Source: Pseudomonas schmalbachii
GTDB taxonomy: Bacteria > Pseudomonadota > Gammaproteobacteria > Pseudomonadales > Pseudomonadaceae
Reading direction: 5' to 3'
Assembly (NCBI RefSeq): GCF_017589465.1
Contig: NZ_JAELYA010000004.1
Coordinates: 434,001-498,000 of the forward strand
Length of the DNA: 64,000 bases
Of this stretch, positions 27,946 through 37,243 are shown one piece after another. How positions within the stretch are numbered: position 1 is the stretch's first letter; each line of letters starts with the position of its first letter. The notes under the pieces are model-generated. The model saw nothing but the letters and a program-made list of their open reading frames with translations. It was not told the origin of the DNA and did not search any database. Both the position numbers and the translations under genes were made by a program.

Positions 27946-28440
27946 ATGCATAAAGTTCTCGTCAGCCGCTGCCTGCTGGGGCACCGCGTTCGTTATGACG
28001 GCGGCGCCCACGGCCCCTTCGACCTTCTGCAACGCTGGCAGGCGCAAGGGCGCGTGATCGCCCTGTGTCCGGAAGTGGCGGGCGGCCTGCCGACGCCGCG
28101 GCCGCCAGCGGAAATCCCCGGAGGCCAGGGCGTCGAAGTGCTCGAAGGATCGGTGCGGATCGTGACCGTCGACGGCGAGGATGTCAGCGAGGCTTTCATC
28201 CAGGGCGCCGAGCAGGCGGTGGAACTGGTGCGCCGCTACGAGATCCGCATGGCGGTGCTCAAGGCGCGCAGCCCCTCCTGCGGCAATCGCGAGAACTACG
28301 ACGGCAGCTTCAGCGGACAGCGGATTCCCGGCGAAGGGGTGACGGCTGCCGCACTGAAGCGCATGGGCGTGCTGGTGTTCAGCGAAGAGGAGCTGGATGC
28401 CGCAGCGGTCTGTCTGGCTGGGTTGGAAGCCGGGGGTTGA
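27946..28440 (+). CDS. DUF523 (YbbK-like) protein
   Basis: A 164-residue protein with the DUF523 pattern: N-terminal VSRCLLGHRVRYDG, then ALCPEVAGGLPTPRPPAEI, and KARSPSCG with conserved cysteines that suggest metal or thiol chemistry. Function in the family is not established. The ATG at 27946 has GGAG about 12 bases upstream. It converges on the xanthine permease gene, with only 43 bases between stops. Confidence 0.85.
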   Translation: MHKVLVSRCLLGHRVRYDGGAHGPFDLLQRWQAQGRVIALCPEVAGGLPTPRPPAEIPGGQGVEVLEGSVRIVTVDGEDVSEAFIQGAEQAVELVRRYEIRMAVLKARSPSCGNRENYDGSFSGQRIPGEGVTAAALKRMGVLVFSEEELDAAAVCLAGLEAGG

Positions 28441-28483
28441 GGTGGGGCAGGGTGAGGGCGGCCGGGCCACCCTCGCGAACGGG

Positions 28484-29869
28484 TCAGGCTTCGCTCGCCG
28501 CCGGCGATTCCGGCAGGAACCAGTTCAGCAGCAGGGCGCAGATGCCGCCGGTGGCGACGCCCGATTCCAGCACGGCACGCACTGCAGCCGGCATGTGCGC
28601 GAGGAATTCCGGCACCTGCGATACGCCCAGGCCGAGCGCCAGGGACACGGCGATGATCAGCAGGGCTCGCCGGTCGAGGTGGGTGCCGGCGAGGATGTTG
28701 ATGCCGGACGCGGCCACCGAACCGAACATCACCATCACCGCGCCGCCGAGCACCGGCTCCGGCACCGCCTGGATCGCCCCGGCGACGCTGGGGAAGAGGC
28801 CGAGCAGCACCAGCATGGCGGCGATCCACAGGCCGATATGGCGGGCGGCGATGCCGGTCAGCTGGATCACTCCGTTGTTCTGCGCGAATACCGAGCTGGG
28901 AAAGGTGTTGAACAGGCCGGCGAGCAGCGAGTTGGCGCCGTTCACCAGCACCCCGCCCTTGATCCGCTGCATCCATAGCGGGCCTTCGACCGGCTGGCGC
29001 GAGACCTTGCTGGTGGCGGTGACGTCGCCGATGGCTTCCAGCGCAGTGACCAGGTAGATCACCAGCAGCGGCACGAACAGCGACCAGGAGAAGCCGACGC
29101 CGAAGTGCAGCGGTGTCGGCAACTGGAATGCCGGTGCCTGGTGCATGCCGGTGAAGTCCAAGCGGCCCAGATAGCCGGCCAGCGCATAGCCGGCGGCGAG
29201 GGCGATGACGATGGCGCCGCTGCGCAGCCAGACCACCGGGATGCGATTGAGCACGATGATGATACCCAGCACGAGGCCGGACAGCAGCAGGTTCTCGCCG
29301 TTGGCGAAGGTGCCGTTGCCCATCGCCGAGAAGCCGCCGCCCATGCTGATCAGGCCGACCTTGATCAGCGTGAGGCCGATCATCAGCACGACGATGCCGG
29401 TCACCAGCGGGGTGATCAGGCGTTTGACGAACGGCAGGATGCGCGACAGGCCCATTTCCACGAAGGAGCCGGCCATCACCACGCCGAAGATCGCCGCCAT
29501 CACCGCTTCCACCGGCGTGCCCGCCTTGACCATCGCCGCGCCGCCAGCGATCAGCGGACCGACGAAGTTGAAGCTGGTGCCCTGGACGATCAGCAATCCG
29601 GCGCCGAACGGGCCGAAGCGCTTGCACTGGACGAAGGTGGCGATGCCGGAGATCACCAGCGACATGGAGACGATCAGGTTGGTATCGCGCGGCGAAACCC
29701 CCAGCGCCTGGCAGATCAGCAGGCCCGGGGTGACGATCGGCACGATGATCGCCAGCAGGTGCTGCAGCGCGGCCAGCAGGGCGACGGCGGGAGCGGGGCG
29801 GTCTTCCAGGCCGTAGACCAGATCGCTACGGCCGCTGTCGGCGGCGGGCAGCCTTTCGTGTGAGCTCAT
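28484..29869 (-). CDS. Xanthine-type nucleobase:cation symporter (NCS2 family)
   Basis: A 461-residue inner-membrane transporter with 12 or more hydrophobic segments. The segment EAIGDVTATSKVSRQPVEG and the following FAQNNGVIQLTG are the NCS2 signature sequences in their XanP/XanQ form, so a purine base such as xanthine or urate is the likely substrate, with H+ co-transport. The ATG at 29869 follows GGAGCG. No purine catabolism gene is adjacent. Closely related paralogues make the exact substrate uncertain. Confidence 0.85.
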   Translation of the reverse strand: MSSHERLPAADSGRSDLVYGLEDRPAPAVALLAALQHLLAIIVPIVTPGLLICQALGVSPRDTNLIVSMSLVISGIATFVQCKRFGPFGAGLLIVQGTSFNFVGPLIAGGAAMVKAGTPVEAVMAAIFGVVMAGSFVEMGLSRILPFVKRLITPLVTGIVVLMIGLTLIKVGLISMGGGFSAMGNGTFANGENLLLSGLVLGIIIVLNRIPVVWLRSGAIVIALAAGYALAGYLGRLDFTGMHQAPAFQLPTPLHFGVGFSWSLFVPLLVIYLVTALEAIGDVTATSKVSRQPVEGPLWMQRIKGGVLVNGANSLLAGLFNTFPSSVFAQNNGVIQLTGIAARHIGLWIAAMLVLLGLFPSVAGAIQAVPEPVLGGAVMVMFGSVAASGINILAGTHLDRRALLIIAVSLALGLGVSQVPEFLAHMPAAVRAVLESGVATGGICALLLNWFLPESPAASEA

Positions 29870-30177
29870 GGTGGGGCGCTCCGGAAAAAAGGCGCGATTC
29901 TACGAGCCTGGAGCTGAGGTGGACAGTGTCATGGAGCAAGGGGAGACGAATGGGTGACGGCAATTGTCAGTGGTTGACGTGGGTTGATTTAAATACTGAC
30001 AAATAGCGTCGGTACTTTTTTGTAGTATCGAAAAATATTGAGTCTATCGGAATTTTCAACTTTCTCGAGGGAAACTGCCTGCTGCATTAAGTTGGCTGTG
30101 AAACGTTCAATAGATGCGCCTGATATGGATGTTGGCTGTCAGGTTGTTGAAATTGACATTAACGCAGGTAACTCAAG
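29870..30177. other. Promoter region between the permease and pilin genes
   Basis: 308 bases, much more A+T-rich than the surroundings (from about 29985 on). It must hold the divergent permease and pilin promoters. A sigma-54-like site is at 30132-30148. No reading frame is supported. Confidence 0.6.
30132..30148 (+). promoter_or_regulatory. Sigma-54-like promoter of the pilin gene
   Basis: TTGGCTG, then ten bases after the GG, then GTT: the GG-N10-GC spacing of -24/-12 promoters, with GT in place of GC. PilA promoters in P. aeruginosa are sigma-54/PilR dependent, which motivates the call. Confidence 0.3.
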
Positions 30178-30615
30178 ATGAATGCATATAAGTCGATGCA
30201 GAAAGGTTTTACGTTGATCGAGCTGATGATCGTTGTGGCGATCATTGGTATTTTGGCGGCAATTGCAATGCCACTTTACCAGGACTATGTGGCGCGCGCC
30301 CAGGCCACCGAGGGATTGAAGGCCACTTCCGGGCTGCAGGCGGATATTGCTGTTGATACTGCATCAGCGGGCCACGCAGCTGCTACAGACACAACATTAG
30401 CTAATGCTAAAGCCCTTGTCGGGAAGTACTTTGCTGCTGAAGGTGTTTCTGTGGATGCAGAGAGTGGGGAAATATCTGTGAAGTTCTCTTCTGGTGCCTT
30501 GAACGGTCAAACATTGAAGATTAACCCCACGGTGGAAACCACAGGGCAAATCTCCAAGTGGACGTGTTCTGGTCTAACCAATGCTGCGCATATTCCTTCT
30601 GGGTGCCGTGAATAA
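30178..30615 (+). CDS. Orphan type IV major-pilin-like protein
   Basis: A 145-residue type IVa prepilin. The leader is 10 residues, ending K-G before F11, and the mature N terminus [20 protein letters not shown] has the conserved Glu at mature position 5. A variable globular domain follows, closed by a C-terminal disulfide loop between C130 and C143. An internal ATG (30196) would give a 4-residue leader but lacks a ribosome site. PilA subunits form fibres for twitching and DNA uptake; no pilB, pilC or pilD is near. The gene is visibly poorer in G+C and uses more A/T-ending codons than its neighbours, a sign of transfer or of diversification as in other pilA genes. Whether it is the strain's main pilin is unknown. 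Confidence 0.9.
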   Translation: MNAYKSMQKGFTLIELMIVVAIIGILAAIAMPLYQDYVARAQATEGLKATSGLQADIAVDTASAGHAAATDTTLANAKALVGKYFAAEGVSVDAESGEISVKFSSGALNGQTLKINPTVETTGQISKWTCSGLTNAAHIPSGCRE

Positions 30616-30715
30616 GCCCAAAAGGCCGAGTGAAAAGTTGGATGGATTGCGATAATGCAGTCAGATAGGTTGGTTGATAACTTAGCTGCTAGCTCTTAGT
30701 TCATTCGCCTAAAAC

Positions 30716-30746
30716 GAAGAAGCCCGGCATCTGAGCCGGGCTTCTT
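30716..30746. terminator. Bidirectional terminator between pilin and ilvD
   Basis: Arms GAAGAAGCCCGGC and GCCGGGCTTCTT. On the minus strand a CGTTTT run follows (ilvD); on the plus strand GTTTC follows (pilin). It lies between the convergent genes. Confidence 0.85.
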
Positions 30747-30761
30747 GTTTCAGCTATTTGA

Positions 30762-32600
30762 TCAGTCTTCCAGCAACGCCTTGTTCCGCACCGCTCCCTT
30801 GTCCGCACTGGTCGCCAGCAGCGCATAGGCCTTCAGCGCAGTGCTCACGCGGCGGGCACGCGGCTGGGCCGGTTTCCAGCCCTTCTTGTCCTGTTCGGCG
30901 CGGCGGGTGGCCAGTTCTTCATCGCTGACCAGCAGGTTGATGCTGCGGTTGGGGATGTCGATCAGCACCTTGTCGCCGTCCTGCACCAGGCCGATGGCGC
31001 CGCCTGCGGCGGCTTCCGGCGAGGCGTGGCCGATGGAGAGGCCCGAGGTGCCGCCGGAGAAGCGGCCGTCGGTCAGCAGGGCGCAGTCTTTGCCGAGGCC
31101 CTTGGACTTCAGGTAGGAGGTCGGGTAGAGCATTTCCTGCATGCCCGGGCCGCCTTTCGGGCCTTCGTAGCGGATGATCACGATGTCGCCGGCCTTCACT
31201 TCGTCGGCGAGGATGCCTTTCACGGCGCTGTCCTGGCTTTCGAAGATCTTCGCGGTGCCTTCGAATACGTGGATGGATTCATCCACGCCGGCGGTCTTCA
31301 CCACGCAGCCGTCGAGGGCGATGTTTCCGTAGAGAACGGCGAGGCCACCTTCCTGCGAATAGGCATGCTCGACGCTGCGGATGCAGCCTTCGGCGCGGTC
31401 GTCGTCCAGGGTCGGCCAGCGGGTGCTCTGGCTGAACGCGGTCTGGGTCGGGATGCCTGCCGGGCCGGCCTTGAAGAAGGTGTGCACGGCTTCGTCTTTA
31501 GTCTGGGTGATGTCCCACTGGGCGATGGCGTCGAGCATGCTCGGGCTGTGCACGGTGGGCACGTCGGTGTGCAGCAGGCCGCCGCGGGCCAGTTCGCCGA
31601 GGATGGAGAAGATGCCGCCGGCGCGGTGCACGTCTTCCATGTGGTACTTCTGGATGTTCGGCGCGACCTTGCACAGCTGCGGAACCTTGCGCGACAGGCG
31701 ATCGATATCGCGCAGGTCGAAGGCGATTTCAGCCTCCTGGGCGGCGGCCAGCAGGTGCAGGATGGTGTTGGTCGAGCCGCCCATGGCGATGTCGAGGGTC
31801 ATGGCGTTTTCGAACGCCTTGAAGCTGGCGACGTTGCGCGGCAGTACGGAGTCGTCGCCTTCGCCGTAGTAGCGCTGGCACAGCTCGACGGCCAGGCGGC
31901 CGGCGCGCAGGAACAGTTGCTCGCGGTCGGAGTGGGTGGCCAGGGTGGAGCCGTTGCCCGGCAGCGACAGGCCGAGGGCTTCGGTCAGGCAGTTCATCGA
32001 GTTGGCGGTGAACATGCCGGAGCAGGAACCGCAGGTCGGGCAGGCGCTGCGTTCGTATTCGGCGACCTTCTCGTCGGAGCAGGAGTCGTCGGCTGCCACG
32101 ACCATCGCGTCGACCAGGTCCAGGCCGTGGTTGGCCAGCTTGGTCTTGCCGGCTTCCATCGGACCGCCGGAGACGAATACCACCGGGATGTTCAGGCGCA
32201 GGGCGGCCATCAGCATGCCGGGGGTGATCTTGTCGCAGTTGGAGATGCAGACGATGGCGTCGGCGCAGTGGGCGTTGACCATGTACTCCACGGAGTCGGC
32301 GATGATCTCGCGGCTCGGCAGGGAATAGAGCATGCCGTCATGGCCCATGGCGATGCCGTCGTCCACCGCGATGGTGTTGAACTCCTTGGCCACGCCGCCG
32401 GCTTTCTCGATCTCGCGGGCGACCAACTGGCCCAGGTCCTTCAGGTGCACGTGGCCCGGGACGAACTGGGTGAAGGAGTTGGCGATGGCGATGATCGGCT
32501 TCTTGAAGTCTTCGTCCTTCATCCCGGTGGCGCGCCAGAGGGCGCGGGCGCCGGCCATGTTGCGGCCGTGGGTGGAGGTTTTCGAGCGGTAATCGGGCAT
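30762..32600 (-). CDS. ilvD: Dihydroxy-acid dehydratase IlvD
   Basis: A 612-residue iron-sulfur dehydratase of valine, leucine and isoleucine biosynthesis that converts 2,3-dihydroxy acids to 2-keto acids. Cluster-ligating cysteines are in [10 protein letters not shown] and [26 protein letters not shown] is the C-terminal IlvD/Edd signature. Length equals the PAO1 PA0353 and E. coli-type enzyme. The ATG at 32600 follows a short AGGAA. It is a single-gene unit, convergent with the pilin gene. Confidence 0.97.
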   Translation of the reverse strand: MPDYRSKTSTHGRNMAGARALWRATGMKDEDFKKPIIAIANSFTQFVPGHVHLKDLGQLVAREIEKAGGVAKEFNTIAVDDGIAMGHDGMLYSLPSREIIADSVEYMVNAHCADAIVCISNCDKITPGMLMAALRLNIPVVFVSGGPMEAGKTKLANHGLDLVDAMVVAADDSCSDEKVAEYERSACPTCGSCSGMFTANSMNCLTEALGLSLPGNGSTLATHSDREQLFLRAGRLAVELCQRYYGEGDDSVLPRNVASFKAFENAMTLDIAMGGSTNTILHLLAAAQEAEIAFDLRDIDRLSRKVPQLCKVAPNIQKYHMEDVHRAGGIFSILGELARGGLLHTDVPTVHSPSMLDAIAQWDITQTKDEAVHTFFKAGPAGIPTQTAFSQSTRWPTLDDDRAEGCIRSVEHAYSQEGGLAVLYGNIALDGCVVKTAGVDESIHVFEGTAKIFESQDSAVKGILADEVKAGDIVIIRYEGPKGGPGMQEMLYPTSYLKSKGLGKDCALLTDGRFSGGTSGLSIGHASPEAAAGGAIGLVQDGDKVLIDIPNRSINLLVSDEELATRRAEQDKKGWKPAQPRARRVSTALKAYALLATSADKGAVRNKALLED

Positions 32601-32967
32601 GACGGGTTCCTGCAGCTAATCAGGCTTCATATAGGTCGTATCGTGAGCGTGGAACGAAGGACATGCAAACGGCAGGTGGAGCTGCATGTTCGGAGTCGGA
32701 CGCAAGGCGAAGCGGGGTCACCGCCCGCGCGGCCTGTGGCTCACGGGCCCGCCGGGGGATAAATGGCGAGGGATGGCAGGATTCTACGCCGGGGGTTGGC
32801 GCAAGGGGAAGGCTGGCGGTCGGGGCGTGGTGCATGCGGGACCGTGCGGTGGATTGCCCTCACCCCAGCCCTCTCCCGGAGGGAGAGGGGGTTGTCTGCA
32901 CTCCGCCGCGAGCCCGTTGCTCCGAACGGTCCCCTCTCCCATTGGGAGAGGGTCAGGGTGAGGGGGC
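32601..32967. other. Gene-free region upstream of ilvD with paired family B elements
   Basis: 367 bases. The ilvD promoter must lie in the first part. Two family B elements in opposite orientation occupy 32857-32965. Short plus-strand frames crossing this stretch are repeat-derived and were not called. Confidence 0.7.
32857..32965. repeat. Two family B elements in inverted orientation
   Basis: CCCTCACCCCAGCCCTCTCCC with GGAGGGAGAGGGGG (32857-32891) is mirrored by CCCCTCTCCC, GGGAGAGGGTCAGGGTGAGG (32930-32965). Together they make a composite inverted repeat ending 2 bases from the stop codon of the methyltransferase gene. This type of repeat is common between genes in many gamma- and betaproteobacteria. 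Confidence 0.85.
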
Positions 32968-34161
32968 TCAGCTCGGCAGGATGCGGCAGGTCAGGCTCTT
33001 GATATAGCGGGTCTCCGGGATCGCCGGATGCACCGGGTGGTCCGGGCCCTGGCCGCCGCGTTCCAGCAGCTGGATATGGCGATCCAGATGGCGCGCGCTG
33101 CCGAGCAGGATGTTCTGCAGGTCGTCCTCCGGCAGGTGCATCGAGCAGGAGGCGCTGACCAGGATGCCGTCCTTGCCGAGCAGGCGCATGGCCTGTTCGT
33201 TCAGGCGGCGGTAGGCGGCCTCGCCGTTCTTCAGGTCCTTCTTGCGCTTGATGAAGGCTGGCGGGTCGGCGATCACCACGTCGAAGCGTTCGTCGGCGGC
33301 CTTCAGCTCGCGCAGGGCCTCGAACACGTCGCCTTCCACGCAGGCGACCTTCTCGGCGACGCCGTTCAGGGTGGCGTTGCGCTCCACGCCGTCCAGAGCG
33401 AAGCCGGAGGCGTCGACGCACATCACTTCGCTGGCGCCGAATGCCGCGGCCTGGATGCCCCAGCCGCCGATGTAGCTGAACAGGTCGAGCACGCGCTTGC
33501 CCTGCACGTAGGGGGCGAGGCGCGCGCGGTTCATGCGATGGTCGTAGAACCAGCCGGTCTTCTGTCCGGCCAGCACCGGCGCTTCGAATTTCACGCCGTT
33601 CTCTTCCAGCGCAACCCATTCCGGCACGTCGCCATAGGCATTCGCCACGTAGCGTTCGAGGCCTTCGGCGTCGCGGGCGCTGGAATCGTTCTTCCACAGC
33701 ACGGCGCTGGGCTTGAGCACCTGCAGCAGGGCGGCGAGCACGTCGTCCTTGCGCACTTCCATGGCGGCCGAGGCGAGTTGCACGACGACTACGTCACCGA
33801 AACGGTCCACCACCAGGCCGGGGAGCAGGTCGGAATCGCCGTAGACCAGGCGGTAGAAGGGCTTGTCGAAGAGGCGCTCGCGCAGGCTGAGGGCGACGTT
33901 CAGGCGGTGAACCAGCAGGGATTTATCGAGGATGTGCTTGGTGTCGCGAGAGATCAGGCGGGCGCAGATCAGGTTGTTCGGGCTCAGTGCGACGATGCCC
34001 AGGGCCTTGCCGTTGGCCATTTCGAGGACGGCCTGGTCGCCGGCGGCGAAGGCGTTCAGCGGCGTGGCGGCAACGTCCACCTCGTTGCTGTAGACCCACA
34101 GGTGGCCGGCGCGCAGGCGGCGCTCGGCATTGGCTTTCAGACGCAGGCTGGGCAGGGTCAT
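32968..34161 (-). CDS. rlmI: Class I SAM-dependent rRNA methyltransferase (RlmI-like)
   Basis: A 397-residue protein with an N-terminal PUA-type RNA-binding region (LRLKANAERRLRAGHLWVYSNEV), a middle EEHEE-like domain and a C-terminal Rossmann methyltransferase. Motif I is VLDLFSYIGGWG, motif IV is IADPPAFIKRKKD, and a cysteine in VSASCSMHL fits an m5C catalytic role. RlmI methylates C1962 of 23S rRNA; the family assignment is strong, but the modified base is inferred. The ATG at 34161 has GGAG upstream. It lies between ilvD and pfpI as in PAO1. Confidence 0.88.
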   Translation of the reverse strand: MTLPSLRLKANAERRLRAGHLWVYSNEVDVAATPLNAFAAGDQAVLEMANGKALGIVALSPNNLICARLISRDTKHILDKSLLVHRLNVALSLRERLFDKPFYRLVYGDSDLLPGLVVDRFGDVVVVQLASAAMEVRKDDVLAALLQVLKPSAVLWKNDSSARDAEGLERYVANAYGDVPEWVALEENGVKFEAPVLAGQKTGWFYDHRMNRARLAPYVQGKRVLDLFSYIGGWGIQAAAFGASEVMCVDASGFALDGVERNATLNGVAEKVACVEGDVFEALRELKAADERFDVVIADPPAFIKRKKDLKNGEAAYRRLNEQAMRLLGKDGILVSASCSMHLPEDDLQNILLGSARHLDRHIQLLERGGQGPDHPVHPAIPETRYIKSLTCRILPS

Positions 34162-34241
34162 GGGGAAGCTCCGGGAAAAAGAGCGAGATTATACCCAATG
34201 CCCTGGGGGCCCGCTGGAGCCTGCTGTCGCTGAATGGGGCT

Positions 34242-34376
34242 GTAGGTTGGTGCTGAACGCAGTGAAGCCCAACGTTGCCCGGGAGCGTATCGTTGGGCTT
34301 CGCAAGCTCAGCCCAACCTACGGGTCAGTGACTGCCCGGCAAGTGTTGGGCTTCGCTTCGCTCAGCGCCAACCTAC
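34242..34376. repeat. Intergenic inverted-repeat element, family A, copy 3 with an extra right arm
   Basis: A full element (34242-34321: GTAGGTTGGTGCTGAAC through CCCAACCTAC) is followed by a second right arm alone (34344-34376: TGTTGGGCTTC through CGCCAACCTAC). Both right arms continue with GGGTCA, so the arm and its flank were duplicated. The second ends 3 bases before the pfpI stop codon. Confidence 0.85.
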
Positions 34377-34379
34377 GGG

Positions 34380-34919
34380 TCAGGCGGCCAGCGCTTCCAT
34401 CAGCTGCTTGTTGAAGGCCGGCAGGTCGTCCGGCTTGCGGCTGCTGATCAGCAGGCCGTCCTGCACTACCGGGCGGTCCACCCAGTTGCCGCCGGCGTTG
34501 TTGATGTCGTCCTTGAGGGAGTGCCAACTGGTCAGGGTGCGCCCTTCCACCAGGCCTGCGGAAACCAGCAGCCAGGCGCCGTGGCAGATCACCGCGATCG
34601 GTTTCTGTTCGTGGGCCGCGCGTTTCACCAGTTCCTGGGCGATGGGCAGGTCGCGGATCTGGTCAGCGTTGAATACCCCGCCGGGGATCACCAGCGCGTC
34701 GTAGTCCTCCATGCGGGCCACTTCGAAGGTTTTGTCCACGGGGAAGTCGTCGGCCGGCTTGTCGTGATTCCAGCCGCGTACGCTGTCGATGCGGTTGGAG
34801 AGGATATGCACTCGTGCTCCGGCGTCTTCCAGGGCTGCTTTCGGCTCGGTCAGCTCGACCTGCTCGAAGCCGTCGGTGACCAGGATGGCGACAGTCTTGC
34901 CTTTGAGGGTATGGGTCAT
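34380..34919 (-). CDS. pfpI: PfpI/DJ-1 superfamily glyoxalase/deglycase-like protein
   Basis: A 179-residue protein of the PfpI/YhbO group. The nucleophile-elbow Cys is in AVICHGAWLL, the acidic partner is in the N-terminal ILVTDGFEQVELTEP, and a His follows the Cys directly. Members act as methylglyoxal-detoxifying or stress-protection enzymes; the earlier intracellular-protease label is doubtful. In P. aeruginosa pfpI affects mutation rate and stress survival. The ATG at 34919 has a strong GGAGG; the upstream ATG at 34931 overlaps that site. Length equals PA0355. Confidence 0.92.
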   Translation of the reverse strand: MTHTLKGKTVAILVTDGFEQVELTEPKAALEDAGARVHILSNRIDSVRGWNHDKPADDFPVDKTFEVARMEDYDALVIPGGVFNADQIRDLPIAQELVKRAAHEQKPIAVICHGAWLLVSAGLVEGRTLTSWHSLKDDINNAGGNWVDRPVVQDGLLISSRKPDDLPAFNKQLMEALAA

Positions 34920-35000
34920 GCGAACCTCCATGGGCCGTCAGAGGGCTGTATAAGATTCCGACACCCCTGCCCCCGAAAGTTCCCCCATCCAGAATGCGCG

Positions 35001-35034
35001 AAGGCCCTGCCGCGCGGGTTCGCGGCAGGGCCTT
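35001..35034 (-). terminator. Hairpin after fabY
   Basis: AAGGCCCTGCCGCG and CGCGGCAGGGCCTT make a perfect 14-bp stem, 22 bases after the fabY stop codon and 81 bases upstream of pfpI. Confidence 0.7.
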
Positions 35035-35055
35035 CGGTCAATGCGGCGTTGCGGC

Positions 35056-36954
35056 TCAGTCGAGCATGTCGCTGTAGCGCGAGTCCTTCCTGAACACCAG
35101 CGGCTGGCTGAAGCCCGGCACGTTGATGCTCTCGGTACCGAGTTCGATGCCCTGGTCGTCGATCATGTCTTCGCCGAAGTTGTAGATGATGTCGAACTGG
35201 CCCTTGAGCGCCTGCTGGTCGTAGGCGGCGGCGCTGGCGCGGGTCTGCTCGCGGCGTTGCAGATAGGCTTCGAAGGCGGCATCGCCGTAGCGCTTGCGCA
35301 GCATCTTCTCGACCCGTTGCGGCGCCAGCAGGACGGCGGTGGCGTTGTTGCCACCGAAGCCCTTGGAGTTGACGAAGCAGACTTCGATGCCGTCATGCCG
35401 CTCATCTTGGGTAGCGATGCGCAGGTTCTGCTGGAAGACGTCGTCGGCGACCCGGTCGATGGTCTTGATGCCCGGGACGATGCCGTACTTGAAGGTGCCC
35501 AGTGCGGCAACCACCTGGTCGGCACTGGCCGCGGCCAGGGAGTGGCCGACATAGGATTTGACCGCGGCAACCGGCCATTCCTGGATGCCGAAGGAGCCGG
35601 CGACGCGGTCGAGCAGCTCGGATTCGGTGACGCGGTTGGCCGGGGTGCTGGAGGCGTGGGCATGGACGAAGCTGTGCTTGCGCACGTTTTCCAGGCCGAC
35701 CAGCTGTGCGGCGGCGGCGACGGCCTTGGCCACGGTCAGGTAGTTGCCCGGGCCGGGGGCGGAAATCGATTTCTTGAAGCCGTCGGCGTTGACGAACACG
35801 TCGGTGGCCGCGCCATGGATCTCGGCGCCCAGCTCAACGGCCAGGGCGTCGTCCATCAGCACGATGTACTGGGTGGATTCGGCCAGGGTGAAGCCGCAGT
35901 TTTCGCCGAACGGACGGGCGGCGCGGCGGAAGTCCACTTCACCGCCACCCTGCACGGCGCGCAGGCCGTCTTCGGTGGCCAGGGCGCTCATCGCACCGTA
36001 GCCATCGATGATCTCCGGAGTGACCGGCGCCTCGCTGTTGCCGACCAGCACCACGCGGGCGCGGCCGTCGTTGATCAGGTCGATGGCCTTCTGCAGGTTG
36101 TAGAGGAAGGTGGCGCAGGCGCCGGTGACACTGCCGGTGGTGCCGACGCTGCCGAGCACGTAGGCGTTGATGAAGTCCGCCGGCATGGTGTTCAGGCCCA
36201 GCGGGCACTGCTTGGCGGTGACGCGGCCGCCCTTCAGGCGCGATTGCAGCATGCCGCCCAGGCCGTACTCGTCGAGCTGGCTCATGGCGCTGCCGGCGAA
36301 CACCGCGACTTCGTCCGGGTGCACGTGGTTGACGATGGTCTGCCAGTCGATGCCGGTGGAACGCAGGGCATCGGTGGCGCCGACGATGGCCATCTGCAGG
36401 CCGCGCGGGTGGAAGCGCGAGTTGTACAGTTCGCCCGGCTCGAAGCCGGTGGGCAGCTGGCCGGCGGATTTCACCGGCAGTTCGCGGTAGCTGTCGACCT
36501 TGAATTCGCAGCTGTCATGCAGGGTGACCTGGACCTGGTTGCCTTCCAGCGCTTGCACCGACCAGTTGGCCGGCAGCGGCTCGGGCAATTGCTTGGCCTG
36601 GGTGACGAAGGTCAGCGGCTGGCCGTTGCCGCTCAGGGTCAGGTTCTTCTGCCAGTGCACGGCGGTCACGTCCATGTACTGTTCTTCGATCCGGCGCACC
36701 AGGGTGGAAGCGAGGATCTGCGCGGAATAGCGCGATTCGATGGCCGCCAGGTCGAGCGATTCGCCGTCGGCCGACTGGTACTGGCCGCCTTCGACCTTGA
36801 CCAGCTTCATCATCACCGCCAGACCGGCGAGGGTTTCCTGGCGGGCTGCTGCGTCCATCGACTCGATGACCGTGCGGCGGAATCCATGGTGGAAGGAACT
36901 GCGCCCCGCCGCGTTATACCCACCAAAACCAACGATGACTGGTAGTCGGGACAT
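35056..36954 (-). CDS. fabY: Beta-ketoacyl-ACP synthase FabY (initiates fatty acid synthesis)
   Basis: A 632-residue condensing enzyme of the large FabY class found in Pseudomonas. The thiolase-fold nucleophile is C280 in GSVTGACATFLYN, and the two His of the CHH triad are in FVHAHASSTPAN and KSYVGHSLAAAS. The N-terminal 250 residues are an extra region specific to this class. In P. aeruginosa FabY condenses acetyl-CoA with malonyl-ACP to start fatty acid chains, replacing FabH. The ATG at 36954 begins the conserved MSRLPVIVGFGG; the frame extends upstream without support. In PAO1 it is PA5174, next to arcC, as here. Confidence 0.95.
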   Translation of the reverse strand: MSRLPVIVGFGGYNAAGRSSFHHGFRRTVIESMDAAARQETLAGLAVMMKLVKVEGGQYQSADGESLDLAAIESRYSAQILASTLVRRIEEQYMDVTAVHWQKNLTLSGNGQPLTFVTQAKQLPEPLPANWSVQALEGNQVQVTLHDSCEFKVDSYRELPVKSAGQLPTGFEPGELYNSRFHPRGLQMAIVGATDALRSTGIDWQTIVNHVHPDEVAVFAGSAMSQLDEYGLGGMLQSRLKGGRVTAKQCPLGLNTMPADFINAYVLGSVGTTGSVTGACATFLYNLQKAIDLINDGRARVVLVGNSEAPVTPEIIDGYGAMSALATEDGLRAVQGGGEVDFRRAARPFGENCGFTLAESTQYIVLMDDALAVELGAEIHGAATDVFVNADGFKKSISAPGPGNYLTVAKAVAAAAQLVGLENVRKHSFVHAHASSTPANRVTESELLDRVAGSFGIQEWPVAAVKSYVGHSLAAASADQVVAALGTFKYGIVPGIKTIDRVADDVFQQNLRIATQDERHDGIEVCFVNSKGFGGNNATAVLLAPQRVEKMLRKRYGDAAFEAYLQRREQTRASAAAYDQQALKGQFDIIYNFGEDMIDDQGIELGTESINVPGFSQPLVFRKDSRYSDMLD

Positions 36955-37243
36955 CTCTCGGAAACTCCTCAAAAAGGTTCGTCTTGTGCGGGGGCCGGGC
37001 AAGCCGCCGATCTGCATTCGGCAGTCGGAGGTGGGCACTGTGCACAAGTCAGGCGGCAGTTCAGTAGATCGAATGAATACGATGACGTGGATCATGACTT
37101 CCAAGTCACGCGTTTGACCAGCGCGTCGTGCCGGAAGGCGACGAAGTCAAGCTATCGGATTGGCGGGATGGCGAGCGGATGCGGGGGCGGGAAATCTCCG
37201 GAAGCCGTTGCCGGCCTCCGGAGGTACAGCAGGTTAGGCAGGA

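Noticed and set aside
31026-32762. 578-residue plus-strand frame opposite ilvD
   Set aside because: Shadow frame; ilvD on the other strand is full length with all cluster cysteines.
35041-36945. 634-residue plus-strand frame opposite fabY
   Set aside because: Shadow frame with a biased composition; fabY has its catalytic Cys and His residues.
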